From Acidobacteriota bacterium (GTDB lineage: Bacteria; Acidobacteriota; Terriglobia; 2-12-FULL-54-10), in assembly GCA_016191085.1 (NCBI GenBank), contig JACPPJ010000074.1, positions 1 to 64,000 on the forward strand: 64,000 nucleotides of DNA. Direction: 5' to 3'. A program made the position numbers and the translations under genes. A model generated the notes under the pieces. The model did not search any database, was not told where the DNA came from, and was given only the letters and a program-made list of their open reading frames with translations. Position 1 is the first letter of the stretch. Each line of letters opens with the position of its first letter. Shown piece by piece: positions 27,020-36,832 of this stretch.

Positions 27020-30000
27020 TTAAAACAAAATCTTCAGAGCAAACTGAATCTGGCGAGAGGTGCCGACAGTCTTGCCGATGCGCCCTGCTGTGGTAAGTGT
27101 TGATTCGACTTCGCGATTGCCGGCGAAAACGACCGCGGCGCTATTGCCGCCGAGCCCAATACCGGGCGTAAGGAAATTCGCACGATTTAGAATGTTGAAA
27201 AACTCAGCGCGGAATTCGAGCCTGCCGCCGTCGCCCAGGAACCCGGCTGCCGTATCTTTTGCCAGCGCAAAGTCCACCGTGGCGAATCCTGGACCTCTGA
27301 GGATGTTTCGTCCCGCCGTGCCTAAGAATCCGGCGGGTTGAAGCACGAAAGCGCCGGCGTCAAAATAGCGATCGGGACCTCCGAGAACAATACTCGACGC
27401 GCTGCGGTCCGCAACCAAATTGGGTCGATCAATACCAGCACGGCCTCCGGCGACTCCGGAGCGCGAGCGGTTCGCTTGCACCGTTGGACTGAAAGGATAC
27501 CCGCTTTGAACGGAAGCGATGCCGCTCACCCACCATCCACTCAGAATCTTGCCCGCGCCGCTCTGCTCATCGGCATACGGCAGACGGTAGTTTGCGTTGA
27601 ACCGCCAATTGTGCGCGGCGTCAAAGGAAGCCAATCCCCGATCTACCGTGCGATGTGTCGGGTCCGACGGGAATGAGCTGCTGGCCGTGTTTTCCGGATT
27701 CAATTGCGACTGCGTCTCATCAATGGTCTTCGACCAGGTATAGGAACTCTGGAATTGCAAGCCGTTGCTGAGGGACTTGATTACCGCGATCTGGAGCGAG
27801 TTGTACCACGAATTCCCATTGGCTGTATGAAGCTCGATATCGGCCCAGAAGGGGTTCATCCGGGACTCGGTGCCAGCCCAGTATTGACGACCATCGGAAA
27901 GAACCTGTGGCACCCTGGGGTTACCCTCGGTGGTCGTAACCAGGTTTATTCCTCGCGAACCGGCGTAGGCCAGTGTCACTGCCACGTTGGAAGGAAGCTG
28001 GCGCTCCACAGTGAAGTTGTACTGCAATAGGTGCGGCTGCTGGATTGAATAGTCCACCAGGCGAATTGACCTACCGACGACACCGGAAGGGAAAAAGAAC
28101 GGGATGCTGAACAGAGTTGTCGCCGTAGGTCCGCTCACGGTGCTGCGGCTTGAAAACGGCGGCATGGCCGTGTTTTCGGCGCTGAGGGCGGTGCCGAGAT
28201 TGCCGATGTCATAAAGCAGCGCGAAGCCGCCGCGCAGTGCCATGCGCCCGTTGCCGTTCACATCCCATGCGAATCCAAAACGCGGGCTCAGGTTACGAAG
28301 CGACGGATTCCTGAACGGGACCCCTTTTGTGGTCTCCTCGTCGTGCTGGATATCCCGCAAAGCTGCACCATAACCGCGAATTTCCTGTATCTGCGTCAAA
28401 AATTCGTATCGTAGTCCCAGGTTCAAAGTCACCCGCGGCGCGACACGCACGTCATCTTGAACATAGAACCCCAGCGTCGAATAGGCGTAGGTTCGGTCCA
28501 GAATTGATCCTCGGGTGACGGCGTTATAAGAGCTGGGTCGAGCCAGCAGGAAAGAGTTCAAATCGGCAAAGTTGACCGTGCCCCGCGCAAAGGCGCTCAT
28601 CAACATGTACTGTTGATACCGATTGATTAAGGCGCCGATCTTGAGCGACTGCCGACCTGGCGTATAAAAAAGGTCGTCGCTCCACGTAAAGATATTCTGT
28701 TTGTGGTGCATGGGAGTGGAACTGTCCGCGCCCAGATTTGATACGCCGCCAATGCTGATGCTTCCGATCTCCCGGCCGGGTACGAACGAAAACTCAGGGC
28801 CGCTGATTCCGATGGGAGAATTGATCGCGAGCCGCGTGCGGCTATATGAGAACCGCGCGACGTTCAACAGCCGCGGTGAGAAGACATGATTGTCCGCCAA
28901 GCTTGCGTACTGCGCCCGGCTTCCTAGCACATCCTTGAACTGCGGGTAAGACGAAACGCGAGTCTGCTCGGCGTCATCAGTTGTATATCGCGCGAAGGAA
29001 GTGTCGCGTTCCGAAAAGATTTCGTCTACACGTACCTGCCCGTAGTCTTCGCGTGTCGGCTGGCTGAACGGAAAGGTATAGCGGTCGTTCGGCAAATTCG
29101 GTTCCGGGTAGAGCGTCAGCAATGGCCTAATCACGGGTGCAATGACTGGAACCCTTCCGCCGTCGAGCCTAGCGGTGCTGGGGATTGTGTCCAACGCCGA
29201 AGTCACACCGAGACGTTCTCTCAACCCTTCATACACCGCCTGAAGGAACGTCTTCTCTTTCCATATCGGGCCGCCGAGCGATGCTCCAAAATTGTTGCGC
29301 TTGAATGGCGGCAGGCGGTACGGCGTGGTGGGTGTCCGCCGGTCGAAAAAATTTCGGGCGTCCAGAACAGCGTTTCGCAAGTACTCAAACATGGAGCCGT
29401 GAAACTCACTCGTTCCATTCTTCGTAGCAACGACGACCTGGCTGCCCATCGTCATGCCGTATTCAGCTGGAAAGGAGTTCGTTGCTACTCGGTACTCGCG
29501 AATCCCTTCGATGCCCAGCGTGGAGCCTGTGATGGAAGCCGACGTCGCTCCGTAGATGTTCACCATGGGCGCGCCATCCAGCAGATAATTGTTGGAGCGT
29601 AGCGGCGCGCCGTTGCTGCTGAACCACGTACCGGTCATGCCAGCGGTGTACAGAGTATTCTTATGCTCCTGTACGCCCGGTTGCAGCAGCGTCAGGTCAA
29701 TGTAATTACGCCCGTTCAGGGGAAGTCCCGAGACCTTCTGCTCGTCTACCAGGCCGCCCAGTGAACCGCTTGTAGTCGTGACGGCCGGAGCGTCGGCAGT
29801 CACTGAAACAGTTTGTTCAACCGGCCCTAACTCAAGAGTGAAACTCACCACTGCTTCGCGACCAATGGTGAGGACGACGCCGCCGCGCAGTTGCACGTGA
29901 AATCCAGGTTGCTCCACCCGGACCTCGTAGGTTCCGACCGGCAACACGGAAATCTGAAATCGGCCGTCGGCCCCGCTAATCGCCGTCCGGGTCTGTCCAG

Positions 30001-30163
30001 TATCGGTGTTGCGCGCTTCCACTCGCGCACCGGGCACAACGGCGCCGCTGCTGTCTTTGATAGTTCCGAGGATGGTGGCAGTAGGTAGCTGCGCAACCGC
30101 CAGGGCGCTGATGAGCAGATATAAAGCGATCTGGTCTGTGATTCTCCTCCGTAGGCGATACAT
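27020..30163 (-). CDS. Oar-like TonB-dependent outer-membrane receptor
   Basis: About 1047 residues. Signal peptide (IALYLLISALAVAQ); an N-terminal carboxypeptidase-regulatory-like domain (about 25-110: ATILGTIKDSSGAVVPGARV, TRTAISGADGRFQISVLPVG, YEVRVEQPGF); a plug domain with GLPLNGRNYIDLTLLQPG and YLLDGAPMVNIYGATS; then a long beta barrel with frequent aromatic strand ends, finishing in a terminal Phe (QFALKILF). The start at 30163 has GGAG six bases upstream; ATG 30178 is less good. Oar-type receptors are greatly expanded in Acidobacteriota, and many are thought to import large or polymeric substrates. The substrate is unknown. Confidence 0.93.
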   Translation of the reverse strand: MYRLRRRITDQIALYLLISALAVAQLPTATILGTIKDSSGAVVPGARVEARNTDTGQTRTAISGADGRFQISVLPVGTYEVRVEQPGFHVQLRGGVVLTIGREAVVSFTLELGPVEQTVSVTADAPAVTTTSGSLGGLVDEQKVSGLPLNGRNYIDLTLLQPGVQEHKNTLYTAGMTGTWFSSNGAPLRSNNYLLDGAPMVNIYGATSASITGSTLGIEGIREYRVATNSFPAEYGMTMGSQVVVATKNGTSEFHGSMFEYLRNAVLDARNFFDRRTPTTPYRLPPFKRNNFGASLGGPIWKEKTFLQAVYEGLRERLGVTSALDTIPSTARLDGGRVPVIAPVIRPLLTLYPEPNLPNDRYTFPFSQPTREDYGQVRVDEIFSERDTSFARYTTDDAEQTRVSSYPQFKDVLGSRAQYASLADNHVFSPRLLNVARFSYSRTRLAINSPIGISGPEFSFVPGREIGSISIGGVSNLGADSSTPMHHKQNIFTWSDDLFYTPGRQSLKIGALINRYQQYMLMSAFARGTVNFADLNSFLLARPSSYNAVTRGSILDRTYAYSTLGFYVQDDVRVAPRVTLNLGLRYEFLTQIQEIRGYGAALRDIQHDEETTKGVPFRNPSLRNLSPRFGFAWDVNGNGRMALRGGFALLYDIGNLGTALSAENTAMPPFSSRSTVSGPTATTLFSIPFFFPSGVVGRSIRLVDYSIQQPHLLQYNFTVERQLPSNVAVTLAYAGSRGINLVTTTEGNPRVPQVLSDGRQYWAGTESRMNPFWADIELHTANGNSWYNSLQIAVIKSLSNGLQFQSSYTWSKTIDETQSQLNPENTASSSFPSDPTHRTVDRGLASFDAAHNWRFNANYRLPYADEQSGAGKILSGWWVSGIASVQSGYPFSPTVQANRSRSGVAGGRAGIDRPNLVADRSASSIVLGGPDRYFDAGAFVLQPAGFLGTAGRNILRGPGFATVDFALAKDTAAGFLGDGGRLEFRAEFFNILNRANFLTPGIGLGGNSAAVVFAGNREVESTLTTAGRIGKTVGTSRQIQFALKILF

Positions 30164-30446
30164 TGTCTTCTCCTGCATCTTCGATTTGAGTAGACGATCG
30201 CGCTACGGAGGAAGCGCGCCGTCGAAACTGCACTTCAGCAGTTCTCAACACCGAACATGTCTAAGTTCTACTCAACGGCTCAGACAAAGTCAAGCCGCAG
30301 GGTCCGTTGCGTAGAACGAGAGGCCGGGCATTCGGGTGTGTTGCGACCCAATCACCGGTCAGATCGAGCAGTGCCGCGTCACACTGAAATTTCGAATCAG
30401 ATTGCTAAGAAGATTTGGCTGAGAATACCAGAACCGCACGGCTAAG
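30164..30446. other. Intergenic region upstream of the Oar-like receptor
   Basis: No gene seen. It should contain the promoter of the receptor gene (minus strand) and the 3' flank is bounded by the carboxylase stop at 30447. No repeat or clear terminator was recognised. Confidence 0.35.
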
Positions 30447-32003
30447 TCACAGCGGAATGTTTCCGTGCTTCTTGGGCGGGGTGGTATCGCGCTTGTTCTC
30501 CAACATGCACAGAGCAGTGATAAGTTTGCGGCGGGTTTGGCGGGGTTGGATCACTTCGTCTACGTAGCCGCGCTCGGCGGCGATGTACGGGTTGGCGAAG
30601 AGGTCTTTGAATTCCTCAACCTTGGCTTTGCGCCGGTCATCGGTCGCGCTGGCGCCGTTGAGTTCGCGGCGATACAAGATGTTCACAGCGCCCTCCGCGC
30701 CCATGACCGCGATCTCGGCGGTGGGAAAGGCGTAGTTCATATCCGTGCGGATGTGTTTGGAGGCCATAACGCAGTACGCGCCACCATACGCTTTGCGCGT
30801 AATGACAGTAATCTTCGGGACCGTTGCTTCGGCAAACGCGAAGAGAAGCTTCGCGCCGTGTTTGATAATGCCGCCGAACTCCTGCTGCGTACCGGGGAGA
30901 AAGCCGGGGACATCTTCGAACGTGATGAGCGGAACGTTAAAGCAATCGCAGAAGCGCACGAAGCGAGCGCCCTTCAACGACGCGTTGATATCGAGCGTGC
31001 CGGCGAGCACCGCCGGCTGATTCGCCACAATCCCCACCGGCTGCCCGCCGAGACGCGCAAATCCGATCAGCAGGTTTTGCGCGTAATGGTCTTGCACCTC
31101 GAAGAAATAGCCGTCATCCACAACATGCTGGATCACGTCATGCATGTCGTAGGGGATGTCCGATTCGGCGGGAACAATACTGTCGAGCGCCGGCTCTTCA
31201 CGGTCGATCGGGTCCGAGCACGGCTGGCGCGGCGGATCTTCCATGCAGTTCGACGGCAAGAACGACAACAGTTCGCGGATGAGCGACAAACAGTCGGGAT
31301 CGTCGTGCGCCATGAAATGTGCTACGCCGCTCTTTGTGGTATGCGTCTCCGGACCGCCCAGCTCTTCCTTGGTGACGTCTTCGTGCGTAACGGTGCGGAT
31401 GACGTCAGGGCCGGTGACGAACATGTAGCTGGTACCCTGCACCATAACGATAAAGTCCGTGATAGCGGGCGAGTACACAGCTCCGCCTGCGCATGGACCC
31501 ATGATCGCTGATATCTGTGGCACAACGCCGCTCGCGAGCGTGTTGCGCAGAAATATGTCGGCGTATCCGGCAAGCGAGACCACGCCTTCCTGTATGCGCG
31601 CGCCGCCGGAGTCATTCAGCCCTATTACGGGCGCTCCGACTTGCATGGCGCGATCCATCACTTTGCAAATCTTGGCGGCGTTGGCTTCGGCGAGCGATCC
31701 GCCAAAGACGGTGAAGTCCTGGGCAAAGACGAACACCACCCGGCCGTCAATCCGGCCGTACCCGCAGACCACGCCGTCGCCGGGAATCTTCTGCTCTTCC
31801 ATGCCGAAATCTGTGCAGCGATGCGTGACGAGACGGTCCATCTCCTCAAAAGTGCCCTCGTCCAGGAGTAGCTCGATCCGCTCGCGCGCCGAAAGCTTAC
31901 CCTCTTTATGCTGGCGCTCTTTGCGTTCGGGGCCGCCACCCGCCGCTGCGGCTGCATTACGCCGCTTCAGCTCTTCAAGTCTTTGTTGGATTGTGTGTGC
32001 CAT
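30447..32003 (-). CDS. pccB: Acyl-CoA (propionyl-CoA type) carboxylase, carboxyltransferase subunit
   Basis: A 518-residue biotin-dependent carboxyltransferase. It begins with a coiled, charged segment and [22 protein letters not shown], then [67 protein letters not shown], and [14 protein letters not shown]. It transfers carboxyl from biotin to propionyl-CoA or a related acyl-CoA, or works in reverse in sodium-pumping methylmalonyl-CoA decarboxylases. The biotin carboxylase and biotin carrier subunits are not adjacent. The gene symbol is by family, and substrate is not proved. Confidence 0.92.
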   Translation of the reverse strand: MAHTIQQRLEELKRRNAAAAAGGGPERKERQHKEGKLSARERIELLLDEGTFEEMDRLVTHRCTDFGMEEQKIPGDGVVCGYGRIDGRVVFVFAQDFTVFGGSLAEANAAKICKVMDRAMQVGAPVIGLNDSGGARIQEGVVSLAGYADIFLRNTLASGVVPQISAIMGPCAGGAVYSPAITDFIVMVQGTSYMFVTGPDVIRTVTHEDVTKEELGGPETHTTKSGVAHFMAHDDPDCLSLIRELLSFLPSNCMEDPPRQPCSDPIDREEPALDSIVPAESDIPYDMHDVIQHVVDDGYFFEVQDHYAQNLLIGFARLGGQPVGIVANQPAVLAGTLDINASLKGARFVRFCDCFNVPLITFEDVPGFLPGTQQEFGGIIKHGAKLLFAFAEATVPKITVITRKAYGGAYCVMASKHIRTDMNYAFPTAEIAVMGAEGAVNILYRRELNGASATDDRRKAKVEEFKDLFANPYIAAERGYVDEVIQPRQTRRKLITALCMLENKRDTTPPKKHGNIPL

Positions 32004-32038
32004 ACAGGATTGGCGGAGCAGTTCATGAAGTTAGATGC

Positions 32039-32503
32039 TCAATTTACTACAGGACGGTTTAACTTAGGAAGCAGCCTGCGCCGCAGCGGCTGTGTTATCA
32101 GCCCGCTCCATGACTCGCAAACCACGATGGAGTTTGATGGACAGTGTTGATCGTATTTGACCATCACCGTTTCGCCAGCGAGGTAATTTCCTACTGGAAT
32201 CATATTTCGAAGGCAGGAGACATCCTGGGCAGCGGAATACTCTACGCCAGAAATGGAATAGCGGTAAAATAATAAGGCGGTTTCGGCCGGATCACCGGAA
32301 TCGAGTGCGGCGTCCGTGAGAACTCCGTCCGTCATTCGCCCATTGGCATTCAGAGCCATTCGCCGGTCGCGTTCACGTTCGGCAGGCGATTTCTTTCCGC
32401 GACTTCGAATCAACAGCCATGCGGTGACGGAAAGGGCCGTCGACGCAGCTGCTATCGAGAGCGGAAAGTTCAATCCCGCAGGCCACTGGAATAGTGCATT
32501 CAT
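32039..32503 (-). CDS. DUF3592-like membrane-anchored hypothetical protein
   Basis: About 154 residues from ATG 32503; an ATG at 32527 is also possible. One N-terminal transmembrane helix (about residues 10-30) is followed by a charged juxtamembrane segment, then a small beta-rich soluble domain with FYRYSISGVEYSAAQDVS and GNYLAGETVMVKYDQHCPS. This pattern (Y.Y.V.G..Y, then ...V.YDP..P..S) resembles DUF3592 proteins. Function is unknown. Confidence 0.65.
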   Translation of the reverse strand: MNALFQWPAGLNFPLSIAAASTALSVTAWLLIRSRGKKSPAERERDRRMALNANGRMTDGVLTDAALDSGDPAETALLFYRYSISGVEYSAAQDVSCLRNMIPVGNYLAGETVMVKYDQHCPSNSIVVCESWSGLITQPLRRRLLPKLNRPVVN

Positions 32504-32606
32504 AGCAATGGTTGAGGGCCGGAACATCGCTCATTGAAACTCTTGACCATCGGGCAATGCCCACATTCAGATTACAGTCTACGCGGCTACATTTGCAATG
32601 GAGACG

Positions 32607-33671
32607 TCATTCTGGCGTCGCCGCTACTGCCTCTGATGGAACACTCTCGTTGCCGTTCTTGTCAACCGCCCGAACTACGTAAGCATACCGCATACCGGCA
32701 GCGGCCTTTGCGTCTCGCCAGACGGGTATGGCCAGCGGTTCTGAATTCAGCTTCGTAAATTCAGCGCCCGAGTTGCGGTAGACGTTATACCCCCCCAAGT
32801 CTGGCTCCTCATTCGGACTCCAGGACAAATCGACCGCTCCGGGCACGGCGATCGCTCGCACGTTGCGCGGAGCCGCAGGAGGGAACACGTCAACCGCGTC
32901 CACCTCCACGGATAGCGAGGCGGGTGTAACGGCCACGGATTCACCGGCTTTGCTGAACGCGCAAACGGAATAGATGTATTTGTGCGCAAACTCGAACGAG
33001 GAGTCCTCGAAGATCGGAGTGTCAGCCGTCCCGATCTGCTGTGCCTGGTTAGGCGAGTCAGCGTCGGCGCGGAAAATCTGGTAGCTCGTCGCTTGCGGCG
33101 CTGGTCCACCCATCGCGGAAGACTCAGCCGCTTTCCATTCTAGTCTTATGGCTTTTTCCATGACCGTGGCATGCAACTGTGCAGGCGGTTCGGGCAAATC
33201 CGCCACCTGCACCGAAGGGATGTTGGAAAGGCCGGCATCTTTGTTCTTGGTGTTGATCGCCTTTACGGCAAAGAACGCGCGCTGGCCTAGATGCTTTCGT
33301 TCGAGCGGCACGGCATAGCTGATCGGTTGCGACGGAGAGGAGTCTGGCTTGATCGTACTTAGCAACGGTAGTTCCGCGGCGAATTCCGCAGCAGTTGCGT
33401 CAGCGTGCAGAAATGCGCCGTATAGCTCCATCCGGTCCAGCCGTCGCACCCGCGTACCTTCTGTGGTGAGCTGTGGGACGGACCACGCGAGTTGGATTTT
33501 ATTGCCGATCTGAGTGGCTGCCAGATCACTTACGGGCGCAGGAATTTCCAGCAACGGCGGAAGCGGTTCACCAGGCACGCCGCAGCCGGCAAGGAAAATC
33601 GCCAACATCAGGGCCGCGCGCGTAACCAAGCGGAGGCGATCACTGGGGAAGAGGCGCACCCGCTCCCCCAT
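32607..33671 (-). CDS. Fibronectin type III lipoprotein
   Basis: About 354 residues from ATG 33671; a longer frame starts at 33722. The signal peptide ends in a lipobox LAGC followed by GVPGEPLPPLLE, so it is a predicted lipoprotein. Three fibronectin type III repeats follow: PVSDLAATQIGNKIQLAWS, PPAQLHATVMEKAIRLEWK, and PPAAPRNVRAIAVPGAVDLS with GGYNVYRNSG. It ends with RYAYVVRAVDKNGNESVPSE. It probably faces the periplasm or cell surface and may bind glycans or proteins. It lies directly downstream of hslU, but the products are unrelated in location. Confidence 0.82.
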   Translation of the reverse strand: MGERVRLFPSDRLRLVTRAALMLAIFLAGCGVPGEPLPPLLEIPAPVSDLAATQIGNKIQLAWSVPQLTTEGTRVRRLDRMELYGAFLHADATAAEFAAELPLLSTIKPDSSPSQPISYAVPLERKHLGQRAFFAVKAINTKNKDAGLSNIPSVQVADLPEPPAQLHATVMEKAIRLEWKAAESSAMGGPAPQATSYQIFRADADSPNQAQQIGTADTPIFEDSSFEFAHKYIYSVCAFSKAGESVAVTPASLSVEVDAVDVFPPAAPRNVRAIAVPGAVDLSWSPNEEPDLGGYNVYRNSGAEFTKLNSEPLAIPVWRDAKAAAGMRYAYVVRAVDKNGNESVPSEAVAATPE

Positions 33672-33735
33672 AGTCGCGGCTCTGATGCGCACAGATCTGA
33701 TCGGTTCTTGAGTAGGAGGCAAGGGGGTGATTGCG

Positions 33736-35133
33736 CTACAGAATATACCGGCTGAGGTCCTGGTCTTTCACGATTTCAGCGAGTTGTTTTTGCACGTAAG
33801 CTTGATCTATCTTCACCGTTTTCTTCTTCAGGTCGGGACCCTCGAAGGAGAGCTCCTCGAGCAGACGCTCCATGATGGTGTGCAGCCGCCGCGCGCCGAT
33901 GTTCTCGGTCTGCTCGTTCACAATGGCGGCGAATTTCGCCACCTCTAACACGGCATCATCGGTGAAGCTCAGCTTGATGCCTTCCGTCTCGAGCAGCGCA
34001 GTGTATTGCTTCAGCAGCGCGCTCTTAGGTTCCTTGAGGATTCGCACGAAATCGTCAACATTCAGCGAACTCAGCTCGACACGGATAGGGAAACGGCCTT
34101 GCAGCTCCGGAATCAGGTCGGAGGGCTTGCTTACGTGGAAAGCGCCAGCAGCGATGAACAGGATGTGATCGGTACGCACCATTCCGTAACGGGTGTTTAC
34201 AGTGGTGCCTTCTACGATGGGCAGAATGTCACGCTGCACGCCCTCGCGGCTGACATCCGGACCATGCCCGGACTCACGACCCGCAATCTTGTCAATCTCA
34301 TCCAGGAAGATAATGCCGGACTGCTCCACGCGCTCGACCGCCGTGCGGGTCACCAGGTCCATGTCAACCAGCTTCTGTTCTTCCTCCTGTACGAGATAAT
34401 CGAACGCCTCAGCAACGCGCATGTTCCGCTTCTTGGTCTTCTGGCCGAAGAAGCCGGGCAGCATGTCCTTGATGTTGATATCCATCTCCTCGATGCCCGC
34501 GTTGCTGATGATCTCGAAAGCGGGAAAACTGCGCTCGCGCACATCCAGCTCCACCATGCGCTCGTCCAGTTTCCCTTCCTGTAGCTGCTGGCGGATTTTC
34601 TCCCGGCTGCGGCTGAAGGTTTCCCATGCCTGCTGTTGCTCGGCACTGGCTCCGGGCGCCGGCTCCGCCGCACCGGATGGGGGCAGCAGCAGGTCCAGCA
34701 AACGCTCTTCTGCGTTCGTTTCCGCTTTTTCGGCGATCTCGTCGAGCTTCTCTTCGCGTACCATGTCAATGGCGATTTCAATCAAGTCGCGGATCATGGA
34801 GTCTACGTCGCGTCCAACGTAGCCGACCTCGGTGAATTTCGATGCCTCCACTTTGAGAAATGGTGAACTGGCGAGGCGTGCGAGCCTGCGCGCAATCTCA
34901 GTCTTGCCGACGCCCGTGGGGCCGATCATGATGATGTTCTTCGGCATGATCTCTTCCGCCAGCTCCGGCGCAAGTTTCTGCCTGCGCACTCGATTGCGAA
35001 TAGCAATTGCGACAGCTTTCTTGGCTGCGGCCTGGCCAACTACATACTTGTCCAGCTCGCGTACGATTTCTCGTGGCGATAGCTGGTCCAGTGCGGCGGT
35101 TTCATCAACAGTGCCAGGTAGGTAAATTACCAT
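33736..35133 (-). CDS. hslU: ATP-dependent protease ATPase subunit HslU
   Basis: A 465-residue AAA+ unfoldase. It has [20 protein letters not shown], Walker [30 protein letters not shown], Walker [12 protein letters not shown], and sensor-2 [15 protein letters not shown]. The C-terminus DLSRYIL is the typical tail that docks into HslV and opens its active site. The intermediate (I) domain occupies about residues 110-240. It follows hslV by 15 bases and forms with it the bacterial two-component proteasome-like protease. Confidence 0.97.
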   Translation of the reverse strand: MVIYLPGTVDETAALDQLSPREIVRELDKYVVGQAAAKKAVAIAIRNRVRRQKLAPELAEEIMPKNIIMIGPTGVGKTEIARRLARLASSPFLKVEASKFTEVGYVGRDVDSMIRDLIEIAIDMVREEKLDEIAEKAETNAEERLLDLLLPPSGAAEPAPGASAEQQQAWETFSRSREKIRQQLQEGKLDERMVELDVRERSFPAFEIISNAGIEEMDINIKDMLPGFFGQKTKKRNMRVAEAFDYLVQEEEQKLVDMDLVTRTAVERVEQSGIIFLDEIDKIAGRESGHGPDVSREGVQRDILPIVEGTTVNTRYGMVRTDHILFIAAGAFHVSKPSDLIPELQGRFPIRVELSSLNVDDFVRILKEPKSALLKQYTALLETEGIKLSFTDDAVLEVAKFAAIVNEQTENIGARRLHTIMERLLEELSFEGPDLKKKTVKIDQAYVQKQLAEIVKDQDLSRYIL

Positions 35134-35148
35134 TCGTGTTTGCCGATC

Positions 35149-35679
35149 TTAGAGTTCTTCCAAGGTAACTTTATCGTTGGTATAAATGCAGAGCTTGCCG
35201 GCTATCTCCATAGCTTGAGCCGCGATCTGCGCAGCGGGTAACTCGGTATTTCGCATCAGAGCCATCGCCGCGGCTAATGCCACCGGGCCCCCCGAGCCTA
35301 TGGCCGCGACTCCTTCGTCCGGCTCGATCACGTCACCTTGCCCGCTGATCATCAGCGTGTTCTTCTGATCGGCCACCAGCAGCAATGCTTCCAGGTGTCG
35401 CAGAATTCGATCCGTGCGCCAGTCCTTGGCCAGCTCGACGGCGGCGCGGTTCAGGTTTCCGTTGAACTGTTCCAGTTTGGCCTCGAAGCGGGCAAACAAT
35501 GAGAACGCGTCTGCCGTAGAGCCGGCAAAACCCGCCACTATCTGATTGTTATACAGCCGCCGGATTTTTTTCGCGGTGTGCTTTACGACGTTGTCGGCCA
35601 TAGTAACCTGCCCGTCGCCAGCCATGGCTACTTTTCCGTTCCGCCGGACGCACAAAACCGTTGTGGATCGAATAGGCAT
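35149..35679 (-). CDS. hslV: ATP-dependent protease proteolytic subunit HslV
   Basis: A 176-residue N-terminal-nucleophile peptidase. The catalytic Thr is in [20 protein letters not shown], so about five residues would have to be removed to free it, unlike E. coli where only Met is removed. Other motifs: [50 protein letters not shown], and [16 protein letters not shown]. The start at 35679 is preferred to 35739, because the longer form adds a hydrophobic, unlikely N-terminus. Upstream of hslU in the same operon. Confidence 0.96.
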   Translation of the reverse strand: MPIRSTTVLCVRRNGKVAMAGDGQVTMADNVVKHTAKKIRRLYNNQIVAGFAGSTADAFSLFARFEAKLEQFNGNLNRAAVELAKDWRTDRILRHLEALLLVADQKNTLMISGQGDVIEPDEGVAAIGSGGPVALAAAMALMRNTELPAAQIAAQAMEIAGKLCIYTNDKVTLEEL

Positions 35680-35856
35680 CAGGTATTTCAGCAGGAGCCA
35701 ACTCCCAAAGTATCCCAAAACGGCAGCGCGTGCAAGCACGGGCGCAAATGATTGCCGAGCCGCTGCGTTGCTTCAAGCCTAGTGTTTTCATTCAGGTGCG
35801 GGCTGAGTTCGGGTGATAACATCGCGGCTTTCATCGAGCTTCGTTTCTAGGGTACG

Positions 35857-36816
35857 ATGGGTGTTCGCCAACCGGTGTGGTTTGATCCTATGGAGAATTT
35901 GTCCGCCGTTCAGATTCGTGTTCCGGCCAGCAGCGCCAATTTGGGGCCCGGGTTCGATGCGCTGGGGTTGGCTCTGGGCCTGTATCTTCGCTGCACGTTG
36001 CGCCGTTCTGACGCCGGATTGAAGGTGATCTCCTGCGGCACGTATACTTCCGAAATCCCTACGGATTCGTCCAATCTGATCCTGCGCACCTTCAGTCGCT
36101 GGGCGGGAGAACAGTCGCTCGACTCCGTTCATTTGGCGATCCATAACGAGATTCCGCTCGGTAGAGGGCTAGGCAGCAGCGCGGCCGCGATTGTCGCCGG
36201 ACTTGCCCTGGCAAATGAGTGGGCCGGCCTGGAGCGGAGCAGGGAAGAGTTGATCCAGGCTGCCACGGACGTGGAGGGACACCCTGACAATGTGGCCGCT
36301 GCCGTTCGGGGCGGACTGGTTGTGAGTTGCCAGCGCGACGATCAACGCGTCATCTCCACCAACTGCTCGATTGCCCCGGAGCTGCAGATTGTGCTGGTCG
36401 TCCCCGAATGCCGGCTCTCTACTGAGGCGGCACGGGCGGCTCTGCCCGCCGCATACTCTCGCCGTGATGCAGTGTTTAATGTCCAGAGGGCCGCGCTTCT
36501 CATGCAGGCTTTTCGCGACGGCTCCCGCGAGCTGTTCGCCGAGGCCATGCGCGACCGCCTTCATCAGCCATACCGCGCGAAATTGATACCGGGATTTGAT
36601 GAAGTTCTGCAACTCACGAACGTGCCCGGCTTGCTCGGAGCGGCATTGAGCGGAGCCGGACCGAGCGTCATCGCGTTTTGCGAGGCACGAGCGGAAGAGA
36701 TCGGGGATATCATTGCAGGATGCTTCCGCAAACATGGGTTGAACGCCGAGGCACGGTTGCTGAAAGTAGATCATCAGGGTGTGATCGTGGAGCGGTTGGC
36801 ACGCGTTGAGGCTTGA
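35857..36816 (+). CDS. thrB: Homoserine kinase
   Basis: A 319-residue GHMP kinase that phosphorylates homoserine. It has IRVPASSANLGPGFDALGLA near the N-terminus, the ATP loop PLGRGLGSSAAAIVAGLALA, the DVEGHPDNVAAAVRGGLVV motif, and the C-terminal GAALSGAGPSVIAF. The start may be ATG 35857 (AGGG just upstream) or ATG 35890, which gives a more standard length. thrC begins 16 bases after the stop. The divergent region with hslV holds the likely promoter. It supplies O-phosphohomoserine to ThrC. Confidence 0.95.
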   Translation: MGVRQPVWFDPMENLSAVQIRVPASSANLGPGFDALGLALGLYLRCTLRRSDAGLKVISCGTYTSEIPTDSSNLILRTFSRWAGEQSLDSVHLAIHNEIPLGRGLGSSAAAIVAGLALANEWAGLERSREELIQAATDVEGHPDNVAAAVRGGLVVSCQRDDQRVISTNCSIAPELQIVLVVPECRLSTEAARAALPAAYSRRDAVFNVQRAALLMQAFRDGSRELFAEAMRDRLHQPYRAKLIPGFDEVLQLTNVPGLLGAALSGAGPSVIAFCEARAEEIGDIIAGCFRKHGLNAEARLLKVDHQGVIVERLARVEA

Positions 36817-36832
36817 ATAAAGAGGGGAAAAA

